Shown: positions 41,856 to 52,912, numbered from the stretch's first letter. The stretch is 64,000 nt of DNA from Erinaceus europaeus (GCF_950295315.1 NC_080176.1:29722109-29786108), one strand, 5' to 3'. The notes: generated from the sequence alone by a model not told the origin. A program made the numbers and translations.

Positions 41856-42615
41856 ATGTCCATGTTTGTTTTCCTTTTATTATGGTGGATGACATTGCTC
41901 TTGCAAAATCCACAGAGTCCCTGTTGGCAAGTCCTTACCACAAAGGACGCCATGGCAGTATATAGTCCAGCTAACCTCACCAGCTTATCCAAGTCTTCTC
42001 TTTCTGCTGACCTACCACTGCTGACTTCATCTTTGCATGCTTATTGACTGCTCACTTTTCTCAAAATGTTCCTTGATGTTCAAGGAACCTCACCTTGACT
42101 TCTAATGTGTATGCACATCCTCTGTGTTTTGGTAAACACCATCCTATATTTTCATGTTAATTCTTCTCTACCTGGTCCTTGCCTCCTAGTTTTGCTTGTT
42201 CCACAGCTGACCAGAAGAAGAAAATTTCATCAGTTGGCGCTGACCAGAAGACCAGACGTGCTGTGTTTCTTCCCCTGGACATCACATCCACTGACTGCTT
42301 CCCTTAGACTTGCTGGTGGCATGCTAGGGCACTCTATATATTCCTCCCATAAATTTTCTGACAAATTACAACAGGTTATAGACTCCACCACAAATAGTCT
42401 TGAGTCACTACAGAGCCCCTTATGAGACCCTTATTAGTCTTTTGTTAATAATTACCTTAGGACCCTTTATTTTTAATAAGATTACTGATTTTATAAAACA
42501 ACAGATTGACTCCTTGGCATTAAAACCTTTGCAAATTCATTATCACAGACTTGATTTGGCTGACAGAGGCCTGGCTGAACCTGAGGATGACAGACCCCCT
42601 TTTCGGATGGCATAA
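41856..42615 (+). pseudogene. env: env remnant: signal-peptide-like start, surface scraps, transmembrane anchor and tail
   Basis: An ATG at 41856 begins a short hydrophobic leader (MSMFVFLLLWWMTLLL) with a PANLTSL glycosylation-type site behind it; this frame ends at 42047. Scraps in other frames follow. Around 42330-42425 there is a glycine-rich then heptad-like stretch (DKLQQVIDSTTNSLESLQ). From about 42421 the frame reads an anchor (LISLLLIITLGPFIF) and a charged tail ending at 42615. The pieces lie in different frames. The disulfide motif region (CX6CC) expected between heptad and anchor is not visible, so most of the transmembrane-subunit ectodomain seems deleted. The style is that of gamma/type-D Env rather than MMTV-type Env, which is an inference. 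Confidence 0.65.
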
Positions 42616-42976
42616 AACTCAGAATTATGCATCGAGACATCCAACCTTGGCAGGGCAAGGACACCAGTAAGGGGTGTAAGGCAAAGCACTGCAGGGGGAG
42701 GACCCTATTGTCCGCCTCTGAGTCCCCCGTGAAGCAAACCTGATTTGCATGGAGGTTGGTGTCAGCAACAAAAATTGTTTCCCTAGAAACTGTGGCTCTG
42801 CCTCCCCTCCCCAAAAAGACACCAAGAGCCTTATAAGATGCGGGAAGGTTGGTTTTTGCACCCATCCCGTGGGAGGATTCAGGTCAATACTTCCCTCCTC
42901 TGGTTAAGCCCACCAAACCTGCTGTCAGGGTCTCTGCTCCTCACCCACATTGCCTGCCTCAATTTTAAAATTATAA
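42616..42976 (+). other. Region between env and the polypurine tract
   Basis: About 360 bases after the env stop and before the 3' LTR. It contains no convincing gene. The open frames on the minus strand here (42491-42865) are taken as chance. A 3' accessory gene or transport element could sit at this place in betaretroviruses, but nothing here identifies one. Confidence 0.4.
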
Positions 42977-42977
42977 C

Positions 42978-42987
42978 AAAGGGAGGA
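42978..42987 (+). other. Polypurine tract
   Basis: AAAGGGAGGA ends two bases before the 3' LTR TG. This is the position of the plus-strand primer in retroviral reverse transcription. Confidence 0.85.
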
Positions 42988-42989
42988 TA

Positions 42990-43361
42990 TGCCAGGAGCC
43001 ATTTCTCTGCTTTATAGATGATAAGCTTTGAGACAACGGAACCCCTCAAGACAAATGTTAATTACCCCCTGGGCAGGCCATTTCCCCTTAGGTAAACCAT
43101 TTATCAGTAATCAAGTGAGTCAACACACAGTTTGGTTCCTGCCATTTGTTGCAAGGAACATTCCTCTTTGAAGTTTGCTCCCCCTTCCCCTCCTCCAGCA
43201 TTCCCTCTCCTTCCCCAAAGCCTTATAATGCCTGTATTCTCAATAAAATTTAGAGCTTGATCAGAAACTTGACTTGCTCTCGTTCTTCGCGTCTCTTGTC
43301 CCTATCATTTCAGGTCTCATTGGGTTGCTAGCCCCTGCTCACCGCCCTGCTGGCCGGGGCA
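42990..43361 (+). repeat. 3' LTR of the young provirus
   Basis: 372 bp, starts TGCCAGGAGCC, ends GGCCGGGGCA. It is identical to the 5' LTR except for C at 43044 where the 5' copy has A at 37898. The right target duplication follows directly. Confidence 0.94.
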
Positions 43362-43367
43362 CTTGTA
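43362..43367. repeat. Target-site duplication CTTGTA, right copy
   Basis: Exact match to 37838-37843, directly after the terminal CA of the 3' LTR. Confidence 0.92.
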
Positions 43368-43608
43368 GTGTGACTTAAATATTCGGAAGCCTACATATAC
43401 ATGAGGTAGTGAGACTAGAAAGAGAAGACCACATATGTGTTTGTCAACAAAGAATTCTCCCCAACCTCTGGCATCTCCCACCAGCTGTTACACTGTACCC
43501 ACCCCCTTTTTTTCACTGATAGTTGAGCTGTATACATGTTTTGTAATGTGTACTTCCCCCCAAATGATCAGACTGTGATTCTACACAATTGGCTTGAGTC
43601 TTAACAAG
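43368..43608. other. Right flank of the young provirus, no feature seen
   Basis: Unassigned DNA between the provirus and the LTR-like block at 43609. Confidence 0.35.
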
Positions 43609-43941
43609 TGTAGCAGCCCCATTCCGGTGGGAGTTAACACTCCTGCAGCCCAAAACTCATCACAATAGTGCATTGTATCCTTTATGTCTTTGATCATATA
43701 AGACCTCCTCTAGGAAGCCAAATTTGCTTTCTACTCAGTTAAATTGAGGGTCTGTCCTCTAGGATATTGGGGGAAGGGGTTGTTGGCCTAGGAGTCAGGA
43801 AAGAAGACTCATAGGTCTTGGGCATAAATGCACTCGGCATTATTGACTCTTTAGCTGGTTTGTGTCTGAATAAACCCTGTTGCTTGCAGGAATAATTAGT
43901 TTCTTCTTAACGAGGCCCCTAGTGGGGTGTCTGCCAGTACA
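43609..43941 (+). mobile_element. LTR-like block 250 bp downstream of the young provirus
   Basis: Starts TGTAGCAGCCCC and ends TCTGCCAGTACA, giving TGTA/TACA inverted ends. GTCTGAATAAACCCTGTTGC at about 43866 is in polyadenylation position. The layout fits an old solo LTR. No target duplication found. Confidence 0.5.
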
Positions 43942-44639
43942 CTGAGTTTGTCCAGTTGATTCTCGTGAATTACAGTAGTTATATGCTCGAGAGTCCTAGC
44001 TCTGAATCAGCAAATACTAAATCACAGCTTCCAGTGGACATACAGAATTAGGTTTCTGGAAGGTTCTAGTCCCCATGTGTCCTTTAATTAATTAAAATGT
44101 CACCTTATTTTATATATGCTTTTTAAATGATCCCTTCACTAACACATGCATTTCCAATTCTATTGAAAATAACTCATGCTGGGGCCTAACATAGTTAAGA
44201 CCTGAACTATTACATTTAAAAACATTCAACAGCATTTCACCACTATGCTTGGGGGATAATTCACACAGCAAAATCTCCTTACCCAACAACACTGAAGTAT
44301 GATGGGTACAGTGGTACTTCAAAACATTACAAAAAGTACCCCTGTCCACAGCATGAGAGCTCAAATGAGAAAGGAAAGTACACCTTGATTTAAACTCAGC
44401 TTAGAATGCCCTGTTGGGATGATATCAATTACTCAGTGCTCTGTGAATGACTCCCGAAGTACTAGCCATTCTGAGTGGGGGTAACAAGCAAATTTTAATG
44501 ACATTGGTGCATATGCAAGTATGCAATCTGCAAATAACATGTATGGTTGTCTCTTTGGAATACAGTAGAACTAGTGCATATGCACCACGTTCTCTTGTAC
44601 CAACACTACTGAGTAACTAGACTGTCACTCAGACTAGAT
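43942..44639. other. No feature seen
   Basis: Single-copy-looking DNA. The small frame on the minus strand (44110-44364) is unremarkable. Confidence 0.35.
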
Positions 44640-46085
44640 GGAGGCATAAAAATCTTCTCAGACAAGCAACAGTTGAAAGAATCAACTATCAAAGCCTGCC
44701 CTGAAAGAAGTTCTGAAAGATCTCCAATAAACAATCAGACCACTATAAATATACCATATATCAGAACACTCTAAAAATCTATGGTAATGGCACCAAAGTA
44801 AAAACCCTGTGGTGAGGGGTAGGGTAGACATGCGGCTTCCTGGGCCAGCAGGAGTGGGGGTGGGGGGGTGGGGGAGTGGGATGGGATACAGTCTTTTGGT
44901 GATGGGAATGGTGTTTATGTACACTCCTATTAAAGTGTAGTCATATAAATCACTAGTTAATTAATATGAGGGGGGAAAATTGATGGTATGTCTCACAGTT
45001 TTTAAAACACAGACTGAGTCTTTTTAATATATAGGCTGTGTCTTTGATATGCGGACTCTCTCAAAATCTTAGACCAAGTAGATCAGAAGCAACCGGTGGC
45101 ACAGCTATATACAAGATACTGGGTATTATACAGCAAACCCTAACAAAGGGACTTTTCAAAGTTAACCCAATTACCAAATAATGTTGATGATAACAATAAC
45201 TATCCATTGTCTTTTTGAACCCTAAGACAACAGGAACCTCACATTTCCACCATAGAGCCTATATTTCCCCCAGTCCTGGAACCTTAGGCTAAGGGCCCAC
45301 TTTCCCTCATGCTTATCCCAATTCATATCAAATAATATGGCATCTGCCTGTCGCAACCTAATCAACGCAACTACTGCCACCTCAACATGCTTCAGCTCAG
45401 ACTGTGTCCAGAGACTTCAGGTGTGGAATGACAACCCTTCAGCTTCATTACTCGGGTGAGACCTTTCCTTTCATAGTATTCTCTAATTCCATCCCAGGTG
45501 GTTCACTTCCTAACAAAGTCCCAAAACCTAGATATAGACCAGGTCCCATGAGATAGAGCATATGTTCACATGTATCCATAAACTAGTGCAAAATATATAC
45601 CTGAAAGCAGAAGTACACTAGAGTTTGCAGTGAGAACCCCCCACCCACAACACTTCCTCTCCACCATTCCAACTTTTAGGTCCATGATTGCTCTACAATT
45701 TGTTTGGCTTTTTATGTTAACTCTCTTTTCAGCCACCAAGTTCCAGATGCCATCAGGATGCCAGCCAGGCTTCCCTGGACTAAAGACCTCACCAATGTGT
45801 CCTGGAGCTCTGCTTCCCCAGAGACCCACCCTACTAGGGAAAGAGAGAGGCAGACTGGGAGTATGGACCGACCAGTCAACGTCCATGTTCAGTGGGGAAG
45901 CAATTACAGAAGCCAGACCTTCCCCCTCCTGCAACCCACAATGACCCTGGGTCCATACTCCCAGAAGGATAGAGAATGGGAAAGCTATCGGGGATGGGAT
46001 GGGATATGGATATTGGGTGGTGGGAACTGTGTGGAGTTGTACCCCTCCTATCCTATGGTTTTGTTAATGTATCCTTTCTTAAATA
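44640..46085 (+). mobile_element. Near-complete L1 3' UTR with a short coding-like piece upstream
   Basis: Starts with 'cttctcagacaagcaacagttgaaag...tgccctgaaagaagttctgaaag', similar to the ORF1 C-terminal end of L1/HAL1. The UTR then runs without interruption through 'ggcaccaaagtaaaaaccctg' (44787), 'gttgccacctcaacatgc'-type sequence (45373) and the core (45700-46020) to 'cctttcttaaatataaaataaaa'. An ORF1-like end next to a 3' UTR, without ORF2, would fit a half-L1. That part is inference. Confidence 0.65.
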
Positions 46086-46114
46086 TAAAATAAAAAAAGA
46101 ATAAAAAAATATCT

Positions 46115-47362
46115 TCAATCTATGATATCAATAAATGTCAATGGCCTGAATTCACCTACTAAAAGGCACAAAGTAGGAAGATGGATCAGAAAACACAACC
46201 CAAGAAGATGCTGTTTGCAGGAAACCCACCTAACTCAATAAGACAAACACAGACTCAAAGTGAAAGGATGAAAAACTATCATACAAGCCAATGGCTCACT
46301 AAAAGGGGCAGGAACAGCTATTCTCATATCTGACACGATAGCCATTAAAATAAATAAAATTTAAAAAGATTAGAAAGGACACTACTTAATGCTCAGAGGA
46401 TCAGTCAATCAAGAGGACTTAATAATTATTAACATCTATGTACCCAATGAAAAGCCATCTAAATACATCAAACATCTACTGAAAGAGCTACAGCAATATA
46501 TTAACAGCGATACGGTCATAGTAGGGGACTTCAACACTCCACTGTCTCAGATTGACAGATCATCCAGGCAGAAAAATCAATAAAGAAATGAGGGAGCTAA
46601 ATGAGGAGATAGATAAACTAGAAGTATTAGACATTTTCAGAGTCATTCATCCCATGAAACTGGAAGACACATTTAACTCAAGTCCACATGGGTCATTCTC
46701 AAGGATAGACCATCTGTTAGGCCACAAAGACAGCATCAGCCAATTCAAGAGCATTGAAATTCATCCCAAGCATCTTCTCAGACCACAGTGGAATTAAACT
46801 AACACTTAACAATCAACAAAAGATTAGTAATAGTCCCAAAACGTGGAAGCTCAGCAGTACACTACTTAACAACCACTGGGTCAAAGAGGAAATAAAGAAA
46901 GAAATCAAAATGTTTCAGGAGTTCAATAAAAATGAAGACATGAGCTATCAAAATATTTGGGTCACAGCTAAGGCAGGACTGAGAGGGAAGTTCACAGCCA
47001 TACAAGCACACACTAGGAAACAAACAAAAAAAAAGCACATTCGATTGCACACCTTAAAGACCTAGAAGAAGAACAAAGGAACCCTAAAGCAACCAGAAGG
47101 ACAGAAATAACTAAAGTTAGGGCAGAAATAAATAACATTGAAAATAAGAAAACCATACAAAAAAATCAACGAAAGTAAATGTTGGTTCCTGGAAAGAGTG
47201 AACAAAATAGACAAACCTTTAGCCAGACTCACAAAACAAGAAAAGAAGACCCAAATAAATCAGATTGCAAATGAAAGAGGAGATATCACAACAGATACCA
47301 CAGAAATTCAACATATCATGTGAGACTTCTATGAACAACTATATGCCACCAAGCTATAGAAC
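46115..47362 (+). mobile_element. L1 ORF2 fragment: endonuclease domain and start of the next domain
   Basis: Begins within ORF2 at 'INVNGLNSPTKRHKVGRWIR' type sequence (about 46125) and continues with stops and shifts. The frame 46389-46583 reads INIYVPNEKPSKY and VGDFNTPLSQ, holding the Asp/Asn pair of the endonuclease (about 46527). The frame 46754-47065 reads SDHSGIKLTL with the catalytic His (about 46784). The frame 47138-47323 reads [20 protein letters not shown]. The fragment ends at 'accaagctatagaacctgg' and runs directly into a SINE tail. Several frame breaks exclude a working enzyme. Confidence 0.88.
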
Positions 47363-47398
47363 CTGGAATAACCCTGGAGGCAAAAAAAAAAAAAAAAA

Positions 47399-47430
<32 letters not shown>

Positions 47431-47432
47431 AA
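47363..47432 (+). mobile_element. SINE-A long-form tail with A run and (GAAA)n
   Basis: 'aataaccctggaggc' followed by 18 A and GAAA repeats. This is the last 15-20 bases of the long SINE-A form (compare 31190-31220) without the rest of the SINE. It is attached to the L1 ORF2 fragment. Confidence 0.7.
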
Positions 47433-47944
47433 AAAGAAAAGAAATTAAAATTCATACATCTCAGGCCTTCTTATCAAGTGCCACTGACAAGATCTGGAAA
47501 GCAGGAGAGTAGCAGAGGCTATCATTGTTCTTAGGACACAGCCAGGGAAGTATATAGTTACAGTTTTATGCAGAAGGCTGTGTGATGTTTACCTGGGTAT
47601 TTCCCTGTGAATCCTCTGCCTTGGGTGAGAGTTTCTTATAATTCCTGCAACTGCCTGATTTCCTGGGATTATTGATGATACTGCTAAGGTTTCTTTGTAC
47701 CATAGGTTTGTTCAAGTACTCTAGGAGCACCTAAGCTGTCATGTTGTTGTTCTTCTTCTAGCGTTTGCCCTTCTTCCGTAGCCAGTCAACAGGGTCAGGT
47801 TAAGCCTGATGTAAAGTTTCCTGGTTATCATCCCTGGTCCTGAAATCCTTGTACATTGCTTCGTGGCAAAAGCATCTTTTGCTCTGACAAGGAGGTTTTG
47901 AGGTCACCTCCTGGGTGGGTACTGGTCACCGATGAGACAAATAC
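47433..47944. other. No feature seen
   Basis: Single-copy-looking DNA between the L1-SINE fusion and the next SINE. Confidence 0.35.
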
Positions 47945-47954
47945 TCATAATAAG

Positions 47955-48250
47955 AAACTCAGAGGAAGTTGAGTAGCGCAATGGTTTAAGTGCAGGTGGT
48001 ACAAAGCACAAGGACTGGAGTAAGGATCCCGGTTGGAGCCCCCGGCTCCCCACCTGCAGGGGAGTTGATTCACAGGCAGTGAAGCAGGTCTGCAGGTGTC
48101 TTTCTCTCCCCTTCTCTGTCTTCCTCTCCTCTCTCCATTTCTGTCTGTCCTATCCAACAACGACGACATTGATAACAACAACAATAATAACTACAACAAT
48201 AAAATAGCAAGGGCAACATAAGGGAATAAGATAATAAATAAATATAAAAC
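47955..48250 (+). mobile_element. SINE-A
   Basis: 'gaggaagttgagtagcgcaatggtttaagtgc...caacgacgacattgataacaac...aagggaataagataataaataaat'. Confidence 0.92.
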
Positions 48251-48494
48251 AATAAGAAACACAGAATTTTTATCCCTGTTCTCCACCCACGAGAAAAGGG
48301 AGAGTGTTAGCTAGTGATTAATTATGCCTAATCAAGACAGCTTCCATGAAAATCTAAGCAGAATAGATTTCAAAGAACTTTTAGGAATGATAAACTCCAA
48401 TTCTATAGAGAGTCTGGGACTGTCCCAAACTTCACCCTGTTATTGGTTACTACTAGTATGTTACCTTTGGTTTATAATCCTAAAGAATTAAGAT

Positions 48495-48790
48495 GTGGGG
48501 ACTGGGTGGTGGCACACCAGGTTGAACACACACTTTATTGTGCACAAGGATCCAGGTTCAAGCCTCTGAACTCCACCTGCAGGGGGGAAGCTTCACAAGC
48601 AGTGAAGTAAGTACTATAGTCGTATCTATGCCTTTCTCCCTATCTCTCCATCTTCTCTCAATTTATCTCTGTCCTACCTAATGAAGAAGGAGGAGGAGGA
48701 AGAGGAGGGAGGAGGGAGAATCTGCCAGGAGCTGTGGATTTGTTGTGTAGGCATTGAGTCCCTGTCATAACCCTGATGGTAAAATCAATC
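48495..48790 (+). mobile_element. SINE-B head with long-form tail
   Basis: 'ggggactgggtggtggcacaccaggttgaac...caggagctgtggatttgttgtg...ataaccctgatgg', then (AATC)n (48784-48824). The SINE-B head is joined to the tail otherwise found on SINE-A. Confidence 0.82.
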
Positions 48791-48829
48791 AATCAATCAA
48801 TAAGTCAATCAATCAATCAATCAGGTGTG

Positions 48830-49779
48830 TCACTTGACATAGAAAAACTACATTTTCCATAATTCCTGGAATCAAGCAAGAAAAGAAAATGTGCCCCAAG
48901 GGAAGAATGCAAGACAAATCATTGGTTTGGAGAAGACCTTTGACTCTGGGTCATAAATAGTGGGAGCAGAGGAAGATGGGCAGGAATCAGTGGCATGGGT
49001 GAAGGAGAAGGAGATGCAGCTGGTACTGAGAACATGGAGTTGACTTGAGCTGAGCTGAGCAGAGGACAGTTAAGGGCTGGACCAACGAGGGGAGAAACAG
49101 TGACTGGAAGTGGAACAGCCAGGTCTGGCATTACTTCTCTGAGTGTTTTTCACTGTGTCTGATTTAAAATATTAAAACCCCATTTTTTAAAACAGTTGAT
49201 TAGTACATATGTTTGTTGGTCTTATAGCAGCCTCTAGAAGGTTATGGCTTCAAATTAGTGATTTCAATACTAAGGGGGGCAAGATCCTCATATTAACCGG
49301 GGGGACTTGAGCCCTTCCTATAACACCGATGTGTGTCTCCTTCTCTGGCTCCTCATCTGTATACCTCTTCATGTGCTTTGATGTCTGGGTGACTTTGTGA
49401 CTCTTACAAAATATGTGAACCCACACAGGTGTCATAGGGACCTCTGGTTTATAGCAGGTTGATCAGGTGGACAGGTAATGACATCAGCTTGCAATTGACA
49501 TCTGATTTGGAGGTGGTTTGTTTTGTGGGACTGAGCCCTAAACCTATGGGAACCTGACATACTCTTCCAGTAGAGAATGTCAGAATTGAGTAAAATGGAA
49601 GGATGTCGATTTGATGTCACTGGTAATTGTTCTATGGGGGAAACCCCACTGGCATCTAATATTAGGAAGGTGCTCTGAGTAAAGGTAAAAGAAAAACACA
49701 GAAGGAGATGTTGAGAATTTTCCTAATCATCACCTGATTGCACACATTAAATCCTTCCCAGACAGCAACATATAGATTG
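48830..49779. other. No feature seen
   Basis: About 950 bases of unassigned DNA. Confidence 0.35.
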
Positions 49780-50335
49780 GATTTTGGATCTTCAGTTAAA
49801 ATCACAACAGCACAATTTGTAATAGCCCAGATTTGAATGGATCTCAGGTATCCAACAACAGATGAGTGGCTGACAAAGTTTTGGTATATATATATATCAA
49901 ATATATATACTGAGTAGTATTCCACAATGGTATACTACTCAGCTGTTCAGAGTGATAAAGTTCTTTCCTCTGACTCATCTTGGAATGGAATTTAAAGGAA
50001 TCACATTAGGTGAGATAAGCAAAAAAGAGAAGAATGAATACTGGATGATCTCACTCATCAACAGAACTTAATAAACAAGGGCAGAAAAGGAAATTCCAAA
50101 GGAAAACGTAGACTGGGTGTGGTGTATTGCATCAAAGCAAAGGATTCTGCGAAAGAAACAGAGGGAGGGGTTTGGGAACAAGGGAAGTTTGTGGTTCTGA
50201 AGCATGATGGTGAGAAAGGATTTAAGATGGAGGTGAGAGTGTTCTGTCATGGGGAGATGAGAAATTGTGCCCGTGAGTCAACAACTGTACCATAATTTTG
50301 TACCAAAAATGTCCCCCAATAACGTGATATAAAAA
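49780..50335 (+). mobile_element. L1 3' region (ORF2 end and UTR), old copy
   Basis: 'acaatttgtaatagcccag', 'tatactactcagctgttcag', 'ttaggtgagataagc...gaatactggatgatctcactcat' are L1 ORF2-end landmarks. The UTR then runs to 'ccaataacgtgatataaaaag'. Frames are broken. Confidence 0.7.
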
Positions 50336-50757
50336 GAATCACAACATGTAAACCTAATGCTATATCTTAGACTGAAGCACACTGATTTATTTCAGAATTC
50401 CTGAAACACTTGTAAATGATCCATTTCGGGAGCAAACATTCTCTGTGATCGTTTAATGAGCAAACCACCCTCTGAGCATCCCAATTTGTCTCAGCTCTGA
50501 GGCCATGTTCTGAAAAGTATGTCAAGTGGTTCATGCTATTACACATTCAGATAAAACTTACACATATAGTCTGCTTATTAAGTTCCAGCCATGATGCTGA
50601 GCACGGTGGAAGAATTATCTGATTTGATTCTCACCATCGCTCAGTGGGAGAAGGCAGCATTAACTTCTACAAAATGAGCTTCATGGAAGTTTAATCCTTG
50701 ACTGAAGACATGAAAATCCTCAACCGTAGATCTATGATTCAATATAAAGTTTCCCAG
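50336..50757. other. No feature seen
   Basis: Unassigned DNA. Confidence 0.35.
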
Positions 50758-51022
50758 GAATTGGGCAGTAGTGCAGCGGGTTAAGGGCATGTGGCATGAA
50801 GTGCAAGAACCAGTGTAAGGATCCTGGTTCGAGCCACCGGCTAACCACCTGCAGGTGAGTCACTTCACAGGTGGTGAAGCAGGTCTGCAGGTGTCTTTCT
50901 CTCCCCCTCTCTGTCTTCCCCTCCTCTTTCCATTTCTCTCTGTCCTATCTAACAACGATGACATCAATAATAACAACAATAATAACTACAACAATAAAAA
51001 AACAAGAGCAACAAAAGGGGAA
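50758..51022 (+). mobile_element. SINE-A
   Basis: 'gaattgggcagtagtgcagcgggttaaggg...caacgatgacatcaataataac...gagcaacaaaagggg'. Confidence 0.92.
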
Positions 51023-51595
51023 AAAAAGTTTTTCAACAGTGCCTCTGGCCTTGCTTTCTGCATCTGAATTCTTCCAGAAGATTCCATACCCCTCATTTCC
51101 TACCACCACCTTGGTCTTTCATTAGTCTTTGACGATTTGAGGAAAGGAGACAGAATGAAGTCAGATTATGATTGCAGGGAAAAATAGGTTATGTACCTTC
51201 TATTTCATCTGAGGCTCACAATTAATGACAGAGGACTCATGTTCTCAATCAGGGAAGCAAATGTGAAAGCATGAAGTGTATTAGAGATGATGGCTGACTT
51301 CGATCTCCCACTCTGCATCCTTTTTAAACTTGTGAAATACAGAGTGGTGGGGGTATGGAGAAGCTCTCCACTGACTAACCTGCTACAGAGTTCACAACCA
51401 CAAGCATTTCTACTGACTCTTAAGTCTCTTGGGGCTCTGAGGCCGAACCACAGCTGTTCTGTTGGTTTGTTTACTACTTCACCTGCGCCTGGCCTTCCTG
51501 CCTGGCTTCAAATTAAATGCCATATATTTATTTAATGGACATGTATGAACTCCTACTAAGGGGTAAGCAAGATTCCTATAAAGATATCTGGAGAG
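51023..51595. other. No feature seen
   Basis: Unassigned DNA with an 82-aa frame without recognisable features. Confidence 0.35.
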
Positions 51596-51705
51596 AACCA
51601 GAGAATATTTCTGATACATACATGTGACACCAGGGATCCAGCTCAGGGAACTGATACTTGAGAGTCCAATGCTTTACTCACTATGCCACCTCCAGGGCTA
51701 CTCTA
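51596..51705 (-). mobile_element. SINE-D, minus strand, partial
   Basis: 'gacaccagggatccagctcaggg...gagagtccaatgctttactcactatgccacctcc'. The A-tail part is missing. Confidence 0.72.
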
Positions 51706-52170
51706 CAGCAGTCATTAACTGAATGAACTTCCCTGTCATGTGACAGGAAGGAAAATGGTAGCCTTGGGATAGGTGATCCCCAAGTTTGATTTCCCAAACT
51801 TTGATTTTTTCCTCCTCCTCATCTTATTCACAAAAGTTGAACTCATCTTGTCAGTAATGAATCTCTTGGCATTTAAACTGTTGAGGGTAGATGGGGTGGG
51901 TGGACAGGATTCTGATGGGTAGACTGAGTTGAACCCACCCTGTCTTAAATATCTAGAGTAGTTACTGAGCTCTGGAACAAACCAACAGACAGAAATGGAA
52001 ATTTACAGATTCATTTCAAAGCTGCAGATTTGGGAGGGGTGGGGGGGGGGTCACAAAGCCATCACTGGTTTTTCTGTTATTTGGGTTCTGTTACGAGATC
52101 CACAAATCCTTCTGATCAGCCATTTGGAGGACTTGGTCATCTAGCTTAACATCAGTCTCCTCTATGATTT
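51706..52170. other. Unassigned; G run at 52036-52049
   Basis: No gene or repeat family recognised. Confidence 0.35.
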
Positions 52171-52174
52171 CTTC

Positions 52175-52525
52175 TTCTCTTTCTGCTCTTCCTTCTCCTT
52201 CTCCTCCTCCTCCATCTCCTTCTCCTCCCCCTCCTCTTATTTTAATTTCTACCAGGGTTCTCTCTGGGGTTTAGTGCTGATGCTAAGAATCCATTACTCC
52301 CAGATGCCATTTTCTCCTTGATTCTCCTTATTAGATGGTACAGAGAGAAACTGAGAGGAAAAGAGGATGAGGTTGAGAAGGAAAGAGAAAGAGAGACACC
52401 TGCAGACCTGCTTCACTGCTCTTGAAGCTTCCCCCCTACAGGTGGGGAGAAAGGGCTAGAACCTGGGTCCTTGTGTACAGCTATATGTGTGTGCTCAGCC
52501 AGGGGTGTCATCACCCAACCCCTGT
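52175..52525 (-). mobile_element. SINE-A long form, minus strand, with CTC-rich tail
   Basis: (CTC)n 52185-52240, 'ctaccagggttctctctggggtttagtgctg...ctagaacctgggtccttg...tcagccaggggtgtcatcacccaacccc'. Confidence 0.8.
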
Positions 52526-52629
52526 GTCTACTATTATACACTGTGTTTTCCAAAGAAGTAACCACCAACCTCACACCTGACATGGCTGTTAAGATGCAAG
52601 AGAATCAAAGATGAGTTTTATTTCTTTTC

Positions 52630-52912
52630 TTTCAGTCTCCAGGATTATTGCTGGGATGAATCCACTGCTACTGGTGGCCATATTTTTTTCCATTTTTGTT
52701 GCTGTTATTGTTGTTGGATAGGACAGAGAGAAATTGAGAGAGGAAAGAAATTGAGGGGAAGAAAAAGAAGGAGAGAGAAAGATCCTGCTTCATCACTTAT
52801 GAAGCAACCCCATCTGCAGGTGCTTCATCCAGGGGCTCTAACTGGAATCCTTGGATGGATTCTTGCATTTAGTACTATGTGTGCTTAACACAGTGTGCTA
52901 CCACCTAACCCC
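52630..52912 (-). mobile_element. SINE-A long form, minus strand
   Basis: 'tctccaggattattgctgggatgaatcc...ttgttgttggataggacagag...cttaacacagtgtgctaccacctaacccc'. Confidence 0.85.

Larger units (their letters stand above)
37844..43361 (+). mobile_element. Young, defective betaretrovirus-like endogenous provirus (class II / ERVK-like)
   Basis: The element is bounded by two 372-bp LTRs, each starting TG and ending CA. Directly outside are identical 6-bp repeats CTTGTA (37838-37843 and 43362-43367), the target-site duplication expected for betaretroviruses and class II ERVs. Inside, in order: a primer binding site close to that for tRNA-Lys, a gag remnant, an AT-rich stretch with an integrase scrap, an env remnant and a polypurine tract. 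The two LTRs differ at one base (37898 A, 43044 C), so the insertion is recent. The internal genes nevertheless carry stops, frameshifts and large deletions. No intact protein for replication is visible. I infer a non-autonomous family moved by proteins from another provirus. Confidence 0.93.

Noticed and set aside
42491..42865. 124-aa minus-strand frame at the end of the provirus
   Set aside because: Antisense to env tail and 3' provirus sequence. No domain and no reason to expect a minus-strand gene here.
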